From NCBI RefSeq assembly GCF_000455485.1, contig NZ_CBQR020000022.1:1-38079 (forward strand): DNA of 38,079 bases, given 5' to 3'. This DNA comes from Gorillibacterium massiliense (GTDB lineage: Bacteria > Bacillota > Bacilli > Paenibacillales > NBRC-103111). Below the pieces are notes generated by a model. It was not told the origin of the DNA and made no database searches. It saw nothing but the letters and a program-made list of their open reading frames with translations. Position numbers and translations under genes: made by a program. This document shows, one piece after another, positions 8,151 to 16,872 of this stretch. Each line of letters starts with the position of its first letter. The first letter of the stretch is position 1.

Positions 8151-8726
8151 GTGCAGCCTTGGGCATATGTCGTGCTATTAGGAATCCTTTGCCTTGTGAT
8201 CTCCTGGTTTATCAAGGAACCGGCGCAGGCTTCCGTCATGGCTAAAGATATCGAGGATGCGATGGATTTGGTTGCGGCCAATCTGGAGCAGGAAAACAAA
8301 GAGCTATTGGACTCCATGACCCGGTTGAAAAGCGAATATGAGCGTCAGGCGGATAAGCTGGATGCTCGGGTGGCGGAACTGGACAAGCGGGTTGGCGAAC
8401 TGTCCGCAGAGCTCAGGGAACAACAACGGCAGCAAAGCCAGAATCAAGTTCAAAATCTGAGCTATAACCAGGGTTCTAGCCAAAATCAAAACTTGATGAC
8501 GGTTCGGGATATGAACCCGGCAGTTAAACCGGACATAGCGGCAGAAGCCGAACCTGAACAAGACGAACCTGTAGCAGCCACCATAAGCCAGCGCTATCCG
8601 GAGTTGTTTCAGCTTCACAATCAGGGAAAATCCGTGGAAAGCATAGCCCGCAAGCTTGATATGAACAAGGGAGAAGTGGCCCTTATTCTTCAACTCTCCA
8701 GGCGGGAGGATGAGGAACATGTTTAA
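8151..8726 (+). CDS. SwrB/YlxL-like membrane-anchored coiled-coil protein (DUF6115 type)
   Basis: The 191-residue product has one N-terminal membrane helix (AYVVLLGILCLVISWF), a charged coiled coil at about residues 30-100 (heptads through LKSEYERQADKLDARVAELD), a Q/N-rich linker, and a C-terminal helix-turn-helix-like segment (LHNQGKSVESIARKLDMNKG, then EVALILQL). This layout, just downstream of sigD, is that of B. subtilis YlxL/SwrB, a swarming protein that promotes flagellar type III export, and of the DUF6115 family. The start is chosen as GTG at 8151, about 6 bases after GAGGTGA; in-frame GTG (8142) and TTG (8148) are too close to that signal. SwrB function is inferred; the architecture is seen. 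Confidence 0.75.
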   Translation: MQPWAYVVLLGILCLVISWFIKEPAQASVMAKDIEDAMDLVAANLEQENKELLDSMTRLKSEYERQADKLDARVAELDKRVGELSAELREQQRQQSQNQVQNLSYNQGSSQNQNLMTVRDMNPAVKPDIAAEAEPEQDEPVAATISQRYPELFQLHNQGKSVESIARKLDMNKGEVALILQLSRREDEEHV

Positions 8727-9252
8727 AAGCCGCAAATTCCTTAAGGGGCTAGGTATCGGTTTGATGGTGGGGGCGGTTCTCACGGCTCTGGCGACGATCG
8801 GAGCCGAAGCAGGCGATGGGAATCTCATCACCGCCAGTCCTTCACCTTCTATTGTCTCCACGGCTTCCACGGCTTCTACGGCTTCACCGTCCCCAACGCC
8901 TCAAGCCATTAAAGCTTTGACGGATGTGGAATTGATAGCCGAAGCGGAGAAGCGGGATTTGGTCGTCATGGAAAAGAAGGATTACGATGCCCTTAACGCT
9001 TTGGTCGAGCAAGCCAAAGAGGCGAGTCCTGGCGAGGAACGAACGTTGGTTTATATTCCGGGAGGACTTACGTTCAACAGCATTGAGGATTATCTATATA
9101 ATGCCGGGGTTATCCGCGACCGGGCGGAATTTCAGGATAAAGTAAGATCTGCAGGACTGCAGTCAAAAATGAAAGCCGGGCTGTTCACCTTTCATTCAGG
9201 CGATACGACCGACGAAGTGATCGCAAAACTGACAGGCAAGACCGATAAATAA
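8719..9252 (+). CDS. Membrane-anchored protein with an MltG/YceG-like N-terminal domain, no lytic domain
   Basis: The 177-residue protein has one N-terminal membrane helix (LGIGLMVGAVLTALATIGAEA), a Ser/Thr/Pro-rich spacer (TASTASTASPSPTPQ), and a C-terminal region resembling the LysM-like substrate-reading part of MltG/YceG endolytic transglycosylases: IPGGLTFNSIEDYLYNAGVI, then AGLFTFHSGDTTDEVIAKL. The catalytic domain with its key glutamate is absent, so it should not cut peptidoglycan itself. The start is ATG at 8719, overlapping the previous gene; ATG at 8710 is also in frame but sits against the GGGAGG signal. It is the last gene of the flagellar operon and is followed by a terminator. 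A wall-binding or flagellum-related role is inferred. Confidence 0.72.
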   Translation: MFKSRKFLKGLGIGLMVGAVLTALATIGAEAGDGNLITASPSPSIVSTASTASTASPSPTPQAIKALTDVELIAEAEKRDLVVMEKKDYDALNALVEQAKEASPGEERTLVYIPGGLTFNSIEDYLYNAGVIRDRAEFQDKVRSAGLQSKMKAGLFTFHSGDTTDEVIAKLTGKTDK

Positions 9253-9263
9253 TCGAAAAATGG

Positions 9264-9294
9264 AACCGTTCAGCGAATGCTGGCGGTTTTTTTG
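9264..9294 (+). terminator. Intrinsic terminator of the flagellar/chemotaxis operon
   Basis: AACCG (9264-9268) and CAGC pair with GCTG and CGGTT, with a small bulge and a 4-base loop (GAAT), followed by a run of seven T. It lies 11 bases after the stop of the last flagellar-operon gene and ahead of the rpsB promoter. Confidence 0.8.
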
Positions 9295-9313
9295 TCAAAA
9301 CAAGCGGCGGCAG

Positions 9314-9343
9314 TTGCCAATTGCGATTCAATTATGGTATAGT
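9314..9343 (+). promoter_or_regulatory. Probable sigma-A promoter of rpsB
   Basis: TTGCCA (9314-9319) and TATAGT (9338-9343) are 18 bases apart, close to the TTGACA/TATAAT consensus. It sits just after the flagellar terminator and about 130 bases before rpsB, leaving a long leader. Confidence 0.7.
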
Positions 9344-9382
9344 AGTTGTCGGTGTCAAAGAGCACACACGCCCCTTAAGATC

Positions 9383-9416
9383 AAGCAGCGGTGCTGTCCG
9401 GAGGACAGATCTGCTT
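9383..9416 (+). promoter_or_regulatory. Hairpin in the rpsB mRNA leader
   Basis: AAGCAG (9383-9388) pairs with CTGCTT (9411-9416), and inside it CTGTCC (9394-9399) pairs with GGACAG (9403-9408) around a 3-base loop. It lies in the transcribed leader and has no T run, so it is not a terminator. Many ribosomal protein operons use leader structures for feedback, so S2 autoregulation is possible but inferred. Confidence 0.5.
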
Positions 9417-9473
9417 TGAAGATGCGAGAGGGCGGAGGAAACCCAAAACCAAACATAGAGGAGGTGTGTGGAG

Positions 9474-10172
9474 ATGGCAGTTATTTCCATGAAACAGCTT
9501 CTAGAAGCTGGGGTACACTTCGGTCACCAAACCCGTCGTTGGAACCCGAAAATGGACAAATACATCTTCACCGAAAGAAACGGCATTTATATCATTGACC
9601 TGCAAAAGACGGTCAAGAAAGTCGAAGAAGCGTACAACTTCGTAAAAAGCGTAGCAGCTGAAGGCGGCACGTTCCTCTTCGTCGGCACGAAAAAGCAAGC
9701 TCAAGATTCCGTTAAGGAAGAAGCCGAGCGCTGCGGCATGTACTTCATCAACCAACGTTGGTTGGGCGGTACGCTGACCAACTTCCAAACGATCCAAAAG
9801 CGGATCGACCGTCTGCACACTCTGGAGAAATGGGAACAAGACGGCACTTTCGAAGTGCTGCCTAAGAAAGAAGTTATCATTCTCCGCAAAGAAAAAGAAC
9901 GTCTGCAAAAATTCCTGGGCGGCATTAGCCACATGAAAGGCTTGCCGAGCGCCCTGTTCGTCATCGACCCACGCAAAGAGCGTATCGCTGTTGCGGAAGC
10001 CCGCAAGTTGGGTATCCCGATCGTCGGTATCGTCGACACGAACTGCGACCCGGACGAAATCGACTACGTCATTCCGGGTAACGACGACGCTATCCGTGCC
10101 GTTAAGCTTTTGACGGCGAAAATGGCTGACGCTGTAGTCGAAGCTCACCAAGGCGAGCAAACGACAGCTTAA
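9474..10172 (+). CDS. rpsB: 30S ribosomal protein uS2
   Basis: uS2 is a late-assembling protein at the head-body junction of the small subunit. The 232-residue product carries the family signatures [13 protein letters not shown] near the N-terminus, [13 protein letters not shown] at about 95, and the C-terminal [20 protein letters not shown]. The start is ATG at 9474, 7 bases after GGAGGTG; an upstream in-frame GTG at 9468 lies against that signal and is rejected. Codon choice is strongly biased toward C-ending codons, as in highly expressed genes. It heads the rpsB-tsf unit behind a good promoter and a structured leader. Confidence is very high. Confidence 0.98.
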   Translation: MAVISMKQLLEAGVHFGHQTRRWNPKMDKYIFTERNGIYIIDLQKTVKKVEEAYNFVKSVAAEGGTFLFVGTKKQAQDSVKEEAERCGMYFINQRWLGGTLTNFQTIQKRIDRLHTLEKWEQDGTFEVLPKKEVIILRKEKERLQKFLGGISHMKGLPSALFVIDPRKERIAVAEARKLGIPIVGIVDTNCDPDEIDYVIPGNDDAIRAVKLLTAKMADAVVEAHQGEQTTA

Positions 10173-10185
10173 AAAGCACCATAAC

Positions 10186-10227
10186 GAGGGTGGGTTGGTA
10201 GGTGTAAGAACCGATCATCCTGCCCTC
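10186..10227 (+). promoter_or_regulatory. Long hairpin between rpsB and tsf
   Basis: An 18-base arm (10186-10203, starting GAGGGTGGG) pairs with 10210-10227 (ending CCTGCCCTC) around a 6-base loop, with only two mismatches and a few G-T pairs. It is followed by TATTTATAT rather than a clean T run. It could be a partial terminator setting the S2:EF-Ts ratio, an RNA processing site or a stabilising element. Confidence 0.55.
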
Positions 10228-10280
10228 TATTTATATCCCGAGCATTGAAAATAAACCCTCAAATACAGGAGGACTTAAAT

Positions 10281-10934
10281 ATGGCAGTTAATGCAGCAGC
10301 AGTTAAAGAATTGCGTGAAAAAACCGGAGCAGGCATGCTCGATTGCAAAAACGCTCTGGAAGAAGCAAACGGCGATCTGACCAAAGCTTCTGAAATCCTA
10401 CGGGAAAAAGGCTTGGCTGCTGCAGCCAAGAAATCCGGCCGCATCGCTACGGAAGGCGCTGTTGGATCCTACATCCACGGCGGCGGACGGATCGGCGTTC
10501 TCGTCGAAGTCAACTGCGAAACCGACTTCGTTGCTAAGACCGATCAATTCCAAGCGCTGGTTAAAGACATCGCGATGCACATCTCCGCTACCAACCCTCG
10601 TTACCTTCGCCGTGAAGAAGTGCCTCAAGGTGATCTGGAAAAAGAACGGGAAATTCTGCGCAATCAAGCTCTGAACGAAGGCAAGCCGGAAAAGATCGTC
10701 GACAAGATGGTCGAAGGCCGCCTGAACAAATTTTACGAAGAGTTCTGTCTGTTGGAACAGCCTTTCATTAAAGATCCGGACAAAACCGTCGCTCAACTGC
10801 TGAACGAAAAGATCAGCACCATCGGCGAGAACATCACCATTCGCCGTTTTGCCCGTTTCGAACTGGGCGAAGGCTTGGAAAAGAAAGTGGACAACTTCGT
10901 TGAAGAAGTAATGGCTCAAGCCAACTTGAAATAA
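10281..10934 (+). CDS. tsf: Translation elongation factor Ts
   Basis: EF-Ts exchanges GDP for GTP on EF-Tu after each elongation cycle. The 217-residue product has the N-terminal UBA-like domain with [20 protein letters not shown], the EF-Tu contact motif [12 protein letters not shown], and a C-terminal core ending [15 protein letters not shown]. The start is ATG at 10281 with AGGAGG at 10267-10272; an upstream in-frame start at 10245 has no binding site. It follows rpsB by 108 bases, the usual pairing, with a strong hairpin between them. Length is typical for Firmicutes, which lack the long C-terminal part of the E. coli protein. Confidence 0.98.
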   Translation: MAVNAAAVKELREKTGAGMLDCKNALEEANGDLTKASEILREKGLAAAAKKSGRIATEGAVGSYIHGGGRIGVLVEVNCETDFVAKTDQFQALVKDIAMHISATNPRYLRREEVPQGDLEKEREILRNQALNEGKPEKIVDKMVEGRLNKFYEEFCLLEQPFIKDPDKTVAQLLNEKISTIGENITIRRFARFELGEGLEKKVDNFVEEVMAQANLK

Positions 10935-10945
10935 GCAAAAATGAG

Positions 10946-10976
10946 GAAAGGAACACCTACGTGTTCCTTTCTTTTG
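10946..10976 (+). terminator. Probable intrinsic terminator after tsf
   Basis: GAAAGGAACAC (10946-10956) pairs perfectly with GTGTTCCTTTC (10961-10971) around CTAC. The tail TTTCTTTT is T-rich but interrupted, so some read-through into pyrH is likely. Confidence 0.7.
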
Positions 10977-10997
10977 AACCTGCGACAATCATCATGA

Positions 10998-11797
<800 letters not shown>

Positions 11798-11798
<1 letters not shown>

Positions 11799-12355
11799 TG
11801 CCGCAAGCGGTAAAGAAAAATGCGGAAGAACGGATGGAGAAGGCCATCGGCGCCTTGAAGCGCGATCTGGCAGCACTGCGCGCCGGAAGGGCGACGCCGG
11901 CTCTCTTGGACCGGATTCAAGTGGAATATTACGGTGCGATGACGCCTTTGAATCAAATGGCCGGTATCACGACGCCGGACGCCCGTACTCTGGTTATTCA
12001 GCCTTGGGATAAATCCGTCATGGGCGCCATCGAAAAGGCGATTCTTAAATCGGAACTTGGTCTGAACCCGGCCAATGACGGGGTGATCATCCGCATCGTC
12101 ATTCCTCCGCTGACGGAGGAACGCCGTGCTGATCTGGTGAAAATGACCCGCAAGTCTGGCGAAGAAGCAAAAGTTGCTGTTCGCAACATTCGCCGGGATG
12201 CCAACGACGACATCAAGAAGCTGGAAAAGACGGACGGGATTTCGGAAGATGAAACCCGCCGCCATCAGGAAGAAATCCAAAAGCTGACCGATCGTTTTAT
12301 TGCAGACGTTGACAAGGTTCTCGCCGAAAAAGAAAAAGAAATCATGGAAGTGTAA
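11798..12355 (+). CDS. frr: Ribosome recycling factor
   Basis: RRF splits post-termination ribosomes together with EF-G. The 185-residue product is the standard size and carries [20 protein letters not shown] in the three-helix bundle, [10 protein letters not shown] in the middle, and the C-terminal helix with [20 protein letters not shown]. The start is ATG at 11798, overlapping the pyrH stop by one base, with AAAGGGAGTG at 11781-11790 as the binding site. pyrH-frr is one of the most conserved bacterial gene pairs. Confidence is very high. Confidence 0.98.
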
Positions 12356-12372
12356 CAAATCGAAGCGAATGA

Positions 12373-12447
12373 CCCCCGGCATAGGAGCAGGCGGACCGAC
12401 ACGCGACAGAACGGATTCGGCCCTCCTGCCTTCGGCATGGGGGTTTT
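12373..12447 (+). terminator. Imperfect inverted repeat between frr and uppS, weak terminator candidate
   Basis: CCCCC at 12373-12377 can pair with GGGGG near 12439-12443, and an inner GCAGG with CCTGC, enclosing a GC-rich region. TTTT and then TTTTT follow within 15 bases. The stem has large unmatched segments, so this may be only a partial terminator or chance; the 122-base gap otherwise shows no gene. Confidence 0.3.
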
Positions 12448-12477
12448 GGCTTTTTGCACCCCTTTGGAGGAACGGAT

Positions 12478-13245
12478 ATGGTTCGATTCTTGCAAGGCCT
12501 GGGAAAGAAGAATAGGGATCACTCAATGGCGGATATCGATCGGAGTGCCGTCCCGCAGCACGTGGCTGTCATTATGGACGGCAACGGCCGATGGGCAAAG
12601 AAGCGGGGCTTGCCGCGGATTGCCGGCCATCATGCCGGAATGAAGGCGGTCAAGCGGATCACGATCGCTGCCGACGCCATAGGTGTCAAAGCGCTGACTT
12701 TGTATGCTTTTTCAACGGAAAACTGGTCCAGGCCGGCGGAGGAAGTAGACTTCCTGATGCGGCTTCCCCAGGAGTTTCTCAAGCTGGAGCTGCAGGAGCT
12801 CGTTGAAAAGAATGTACAAGTGCGGATGACTGGCTGGCGGGAAGGTTTGCCGGAGCACACCCTTGCTGCATTCGATGAAGCAGAAGAGAAAACGAAAGAC
12901 AATACCGGTCTTATTCTAAATTTTGCGCTCAATTATGGCAGTCGATTGGAAATCGTCGAAGCGGTGCGGAGCGTGGCTCGCGATGTTGAGTCCGGTATTC
13001 TATCGCCAGATGACATTTCCGAAAGCTTGTTTAGCAGCCGTCTCTTGACAGCGGATTTGCCTGATCCGGATTTGCTTATCCGCACAAGCGGCGAGCTCAG
13101 GCTGAGCAATTTTATGCTTTGGCAGATTGCTTACACAGAGTTCTGGTTCAGCTCTTTATTTTGGCCCGAATTTTCCGAGTTGGATTTTTACGATGCGATT
13201 CGGGAATATCAGCGCCGCACCCGCCGATATGGCGGCTTGAAGTGA
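12478..13245 (+). CDS. uppS: Undecaprenyl diphosphate synthase (cis-prenyltransferase)
   Basis: UppS adds eight isopentenyl units in cis to farnesyl diphosphate, making the C55 lipid carrier for peptidoglycan and wall polymers. The 255-residue protein has the catalytic aspartate D34 in the substrate loop VIMDGNGRWAKKRGLPR, the GHHAG segment, and the C-terminal signature LLIRTSGELRLSNFMLWQ. The start is ATG at 12478 with GGAGG 8 bases upstream. An upstream in-frame ATG at 12454 lacks a binding site, so the extra residues it would add are rejected. It is followed by cdsA and dxr, the usual lipid and isoprenoid cluster. Confidence 0.97.
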   Translation: MVRFLQGLGKKNRDHSMADIDRSAVPQHVAVIMDGNGRWAKKRGLPRIAGHHAGMKAVKRITIAADAIGVKALTLYAFSTENWSRPAEEVDFLMRLPQEFLKLELQELVEKNVQVRMTGWREGLPEHTLAAFDEAEEKTKDNTGLILNFALNYGSRLEIVEAVRSVARDVESGILSPDDISESLFSSRLLTADLPDPDLLIRTSGELRLSNFMLWQIAYTEFWFSSLFWPEFSELDFYDAIREYQRRTRRYGGLK

Positions 13246-13266
13246 TCGGAGGTCGGATCAAAACCG

Positions 13267-14079
13267 ATGAAAACAAGAATCGTCACAGGTGTTTTGGCAG
13301 GAGCTGTTTTTTTGGGCTTTCTGCTTTGGGGAGGCCCCGCATATGGGGCTCTGCTTACGCTGATGGCTGTTATCGGATATGACGAATACATACGAATGAA
13401 TGGAATCGGCAGGAAAAAGCCAGAGGCCTTGATCGGCTTTGCGGGCGTTTTATGCCTGCTTCTCTTTTCTTTTCAGGAATGGTCGGACCGTTCTGCTGTG
13501 GATTGGGTGATCGGTCACCCGGAGCGGCTAGTATGGCTGCTGCTCTTTTTATTCTTTGCCGTAACGGTGCTGAGCAAAAACAAAACGACCATCGATCAGA
13601 TTGCCCTCTTGTTCCTTGGTGTCTTTTATATCGGCATTGGGTTCCGCTATATGATGGAAACCCGCAGCGGAGCGGACGGGCTGTATTGGACTCTATTTGT
13701 CTTTTTGTGCATCTGGGCATCGGATGCGGGGGCGTACTTCGTGGGCCGAATGTTAGGCAAACATAAGCTGTGGCCGGAAATTAGTCCCAATAAAACAATA
13801 GAAGGCGCCGTCGGTGGAATTGTTATCACCATGATCGTCGCGATTTGCTTTCATTTTGGCCGTCCCGAACTATTGGACATCGGCAGAGCCATCTCCCTTG
13901 GCATCATCATCTCCATCGTCGGGATGCTTGGGGATTTGATGCAATCGGCTTACAAGCGGGTGAAGGGGATTAAGGATACGGGAACGTTGTTGCCCGGACA
14001 TGGCGGAATCCTTGACCGGACGGACAGCTGGCTGATCGTATTTCCCTTTTTACAGCTTTTGTCTTTGCTGCCGCAATAA
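13267..14079 (+). CDS. cdsA: Phosphatidate cytidylyltransferase (CDP-diglyceride synthase)
   Basis: CdsA makes CDP-diacylglycerol from phosphatidic acid and CTP, the branch point for phosphatidylglycerol and phosphatidylethanolamine. The 270-residue integral membrane protein has several hydrophobic segments (for example GVLAGAVFLGFLLWGG near the N-terminus and LLLFLFFAVTVL further on) and the C-terminal family signature KDTGTLLPGHGGILDRTDS. ATG 13267 gives the typical opening MKTRIVTGVLAG. A GGAGG motif lies about 15 bases upstream, a slightly long spacing, but no better start is visible. It sits between uppS and dxr, as expected. Confidence 0.96.
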   Translation: MKTRIVTGVLAGAVFLGFLLWGGPAYGALLTLMAVIGYDEYIRMNGIGRKKPEALIGFAGVLCLLLFSFQEWSDRSAVDWVIGHPERLVWLLLFLFFAVTVLSKNKTTIDQIALLFLGVFYIGIGFRYMMETRSGADGLYWTLFVFLCIWASDAGAYFVGRMLGKHKLWPEISPNKTIEGAVGGIVITMIVAICFHFGRPELLDIGRAISLGIIISIVGMLGDLMQSAYKRVKGIKDTGTLLPGHGGILDRTDSWLIVFPFLQLLSLLPQ

Positions 14080-14136
14080 GGGGAGCATTGCAGAAGCCAG
14101 AACATCTGGTGGTTAGGCTTAAGGAAAGGATAGTTG

Positions 14137-15291
14137 ATGATGAAGAAAATCGCGATTTTGGGTTCCACTGGTTCCATCGGCACCCAGACCCTTGATGTGA
14201 TTGCCCATGATCGGGATACCTATAGCGTAGAAGGTTTGGCGGCAGGCGCCAATTTGCCCCTTCTGCTGGAGCAAATCCGCCTTTTTCAGCCGAAAGTCGT
14301 ATCGGTGCACTCCAAGGAAATGGCGGAACAAGTGAAACAGGAGACCGGCGGTACCGTCGCCGTCTATTGGGGCGAGCAAGGCTTGACTGAGGTTGCAGCA
14401 GGTACAGAGGCTGAAACCGTCTTGACTGCCGTCGTCGGCAGCTTGGGATTAAAGCCTACCTTAGCGGCTATTGAAGCTGGCAAGGATATCGCCCTTGCCA
14501 ACAAGGAAACGCTGGTGTGTGCAGGTGCAGTAGTGACCGAGGCGGTGCGGCGCAAAAACGTGCGGCTGCTGCCGGTAGACAGTGAGCACTCCGCTATCTT
14601 TCAATGTTTAAACGGCGAGAATCGCGGCGATATCCGTAAACTGATCATCACCGCTTCCGGCGGTTCCTTCCGCGACCGGACCCGGGACGAATTGAAAGGC
14701 GTGACCCTTGCGGAAGCGCTGCGCCATCCCAATTGGTCCATGGGCGCTAAGATAACCATCGATTCGGCGACGATGTCCAATAAAGGGCTAGAAGTTATCG
14801 AAGCCCACTGGCTGTTCGGTATGCCCTACGATCAGATCGAGGTGCTGCTGCATCCGGAAAGCGTCATTCATTCGATGGTGGAATATTGCGATAACAGTGT
14901 CATCGCTCAACTGGGCAACCCGGATATGCGGGTTCCGATCCAGTACGCTCTGACTTATCCGTCCCGCCGTCCGACTCCGACAACGCCGCTCAATTTGGCG
15001 CAAATCGGCAAGCTGCATTTCAAGCCAATGGATTTTGAGCGTTTTCCGAATTTGGCCATGGCTTTCGAAAGCGGTAAAGCAGGGGGAACGTCTCCGGCGG
15101 TATTCAATGCGGCTAATGAAGTGGCGGTGAGCCGTTTTGTTCGCGGTGAAATCTCTTTTCTCGGCATCGAGGAAGTGATTGCCCGGACGCTCTCCGTCCA
15201 TCAACCAGTGGCCAACCCGGATCTCGAAGAGATTCTCGCTGCCGATACCTGGGCGCGCTCGGAAGCGGCGGCGCTCCAAACGGCCAATTAA
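14137..15291 (+). CDS. dxr: 1-deoxy-D-xylulose 5-phosphate reductoisomerase
   Basis: Dxr converts DXP to methylerythritol phosphate with NADPH and a divalent metal, the first committed step of the MEP isoprenoid pathway; it supplies precursors used by the neighbouring uppS. The 384-residue protein has the NADPH loop [12 protein letters not shown] near the N-terminus, NKETLVCAG, the metal-site region [13 protein letters not shown], the ASGGSFRD loop, and [19 protein letters not shown] choose ATG at 14137, 6 bases after AAGGAAAGGA; TTG at 14134 and ATG at 14140 are adjacent alternatives. Length and motifs are normal. Confidence 0.97.
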   Translation: MMKKIAILGSTGSIGTQTLDVIAHDRDTYSVEGLAAGANLPLLLEQIRLFQPKVVSVHSKEMAEQVKQETGGTVAVYWGEQGLTEVAAGTEAETVLTAVVGSLGLKPTLAAIEAGKDIALANKETLVCAGAVVTEAVRRKNVRLLPVDSEHSAIFQCLNGENRGDIRKLIITASGGSFRDRTRDELKGVTLAEALRHPNWSMGAKITIDSATMSNKGLEVIEAHWLFGMPYDQIEVLLHPESVIHSMVEYCDNSVIAQLGNPDMRVPIQYALTYPSRRPTPTTPLNLAQIGKLHFKPMDFERFPNLAMAFESGKAGGTSPAVFNAANEVAVSRFVRGEISFLGIEEVIARTLSVHQPVANPDLEEILAADTWARSEAAALQTAN

Positions 15292-15304
15292 GGAGCAAAA
15301 GCGT

Positions 15305-15335
15305 AAAGGCGGTATTGGTTAGCCGCCTTTCTTCT
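15305..15335 (+). terminator. Probable intrinsic terminator after dxr
   Basis: AAAGGCGG (15305-15312) pairs perfectly with CCGCCTTT (15323-15330) around a 10-base loop, followed by CTTCT. The T run is poor, so termination may be incomplete. The gap from here to rseP contains the hairpin at 15470-15530 and no ORF I trust. Confidence 0.6.
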
Positions 15336-15469
15336 ATCTAATGGCAAGCATGCATAAAATGCGGATTCCCTACATAGTCTGATTTCGCCACGGGAAAAGC
15401 GGTTCGTCCTTTCCTTATTGCCGATTCGGTGAATTGCCCGACGGCTTGTGTTGGTGTCAAAAAACATGT

Positions 15470-15530
15470 AATCTTAGTACAATCCCACATCTCACACGTA
15501 GGACACGTGCGAAATGTGGGTTCCAAGATT
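15470..15530 (+). promoter_or_regulatory. Long interrupted hairpin upstream of rseP
   Basis: Three nested perfect stems face each other: AATCTT/AAGATT (15470-15475 and 15525-15530), CCCACAT/ATGTGGG (15484-15490 and 15514-15520), and CACGT/ACGTG (15495-15499 and 15505-15509). It lies 44 bases before the rseP start. There is no T run, so it is not a terminator. TACAAT at 15478-15483 could be a -10 element, but I see no good -35. An operator or mRNA leader structure for rseP is possible. Confidence 0.5.
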
Positions 15531-15573
15531 GCACCAAGTTGTTATCGCCTGTTTGACAAGGAGGAGGGACGAT

Positions 15574-16851
15574 TTGGAAACTTTACAAATCGGCATACAG
15601 ATTGTATTGATGTTTTTCGTTCTGGTGACCTTGCACGAATGGGGCCATTATTTTTTCGCCAAACGTGCCGGAATATTGGTTCGGGAATTTGCCATAGGCT
15701 TCGGTCCGAAGCTGTTCACCTATAAAAAGGGAGAAACCCGCTACACCTTGCGGCTTCTGCCCATCGGCGGCTTCTGCCGGATGGCGGGGGAAGATCCGGA
15801 GGTTTTGCAGGTCGTCGTCGGACAAAATGTCGGCTTGCAACTGAACAAGGATCAAGTGACCCGCATCTACGCCGATCGCTTCGACCGCTTGCCGAATATT
15901 GTAGTAGGGGAGGTTGAGGACGTCGATCTGGAGAAGGATCTCTTTATCCGCTTGAACGTGGATGGAGAGAGCATCCGTTTTCCCGTCCATCCTCAAGCAT
16001 TGACGGTTTCCCAAGGCCGAGAAGTGCAAATTGCACCGCTTAACCGCCAATACGGCGGCAAAACCGTCGGACAGCGCGCCCTTACCATTTTTGCCGGGCC
16101 GGTAATGAACGTTATCTTGGCCTTTGTTTTGTTCTTGATCTTTGCCTTTATGAGTGGAATTCCTACTCAAGTCAAGCTGGGGGATGTGCAAGATAACTCT
16201 CCTGCCGCCAAAGCGGGCTTACTGAAGGGCGACATCATTTATTCAGCCAATGGCGAAGCAATCGGAACCGATGCGGACAAATTGATCAAGATTATTCAAG
16301 GGTCGCCTGACGCGCCGGTGCAATTTATGATCGAGCGGGGAAGCGAGCAACTGCAGAAAGCGGTGCAGCCTACCCGGGATTTGTCCAGCGACGGCACCAA
16401 GGAAAGCCAGCCGAGAATCGGTACGGTTTTGGAGTATAAAACTCGTACTGCTACAGTTGGTGAAGCGTTCAGCAGTTCTTGGAACGATATGACCTTCATG
16501 ACCAAGCAAATCCTCATCGGCTTTAAAAAGCTGGTTACCGGTGATTTCAAAATGAACGACCTGGCTGGTCCTGTGGGTACGGTGGAATTTACCGCCCAAG
16601 TCGCCTCCGCCGGCATTGCGCCGATGATCCGCTGGTCTGCGCTGCTGAGCCTCTATTTGGCGATTTTCAACCTGCTGCCCATTCCGGCCCTTGATGGCAG
16701 CCGTCTTGTGTTCATTGGTCTGGAAGCGCTCAGGGGCAAACCCATCGATCCAAATCGAGAAAGCTTCGTTCATTTCATCGGCTTTGCCATGCTAATGCTC
16801 CTGATGATTGCCGTTACGTATAACGATATTTTACGATTGATAAAAGGATAA
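15574..16851 (+). CDS. rseP: Site-2 intramembrane zinc metalloprotease RseP/RasP
   Basis: RseP (RasP in B. subtilis) cuts membrane-embedded substrates, such as anti-sigma factors after a first cleavage and remnant signal peptides. The 425-residue protein has the metal motif HEWGH (residues 21-25) in the first membrane helix, a PDZ domain at about 190-275 (VKLGDVQDNSPAAKAGLLKG), a membrane helix AGPVMNVILAFVLF before it, and the third metal ligand D374 in NLLPIPALDGSR. The start is TTG at 15574 with GGAGGAGGG 6 bases upstream; an in-frame ATG at 15514 lies inside the hairpin arm and has no binding site. It is followed by proS, as in Bacillus. Confidence 0.95.
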   Translation: METLQIGIQIVLMFFVLVTLHEWGHYFFAKRAGILVREFAIGFGPKLFTYKKGETRYTLRLLPIGGFCRMAGEDPEVLQVVVGQNVGLQLNKDQVTRIYADRFDRLPNIVVGEVEDVDLEKDLFIRLNVDGESIRFPVHPQALTVSQGREVQIAPLNRQYGGKTVGQRALTIFAGPVMNVILAFVLFLIFAFMSGIPTQVKLGDVQDNSPAAKAGLLKGDIIYSANGEAIGTDADKLIKIIQGSPDAPVQFMIERGSEQLQKAVQPTRDLSSDGTKESQPRIGTVLEYKTRTATVGEAFSSSWNDMTFMTKQILIGFKKLVTGDFKMNDLAGPVGTVEFTAQVASAGIAPMIRWSALLSLYLAIFNLLPIPALDGSRLVFIGLEALRGKPIDPNRESFVHFIGFAMLMLLMIAVTYNDILRLIKG

Positions 16852-16872
16852 TGAGAATTGGAGAGGTCGCCT

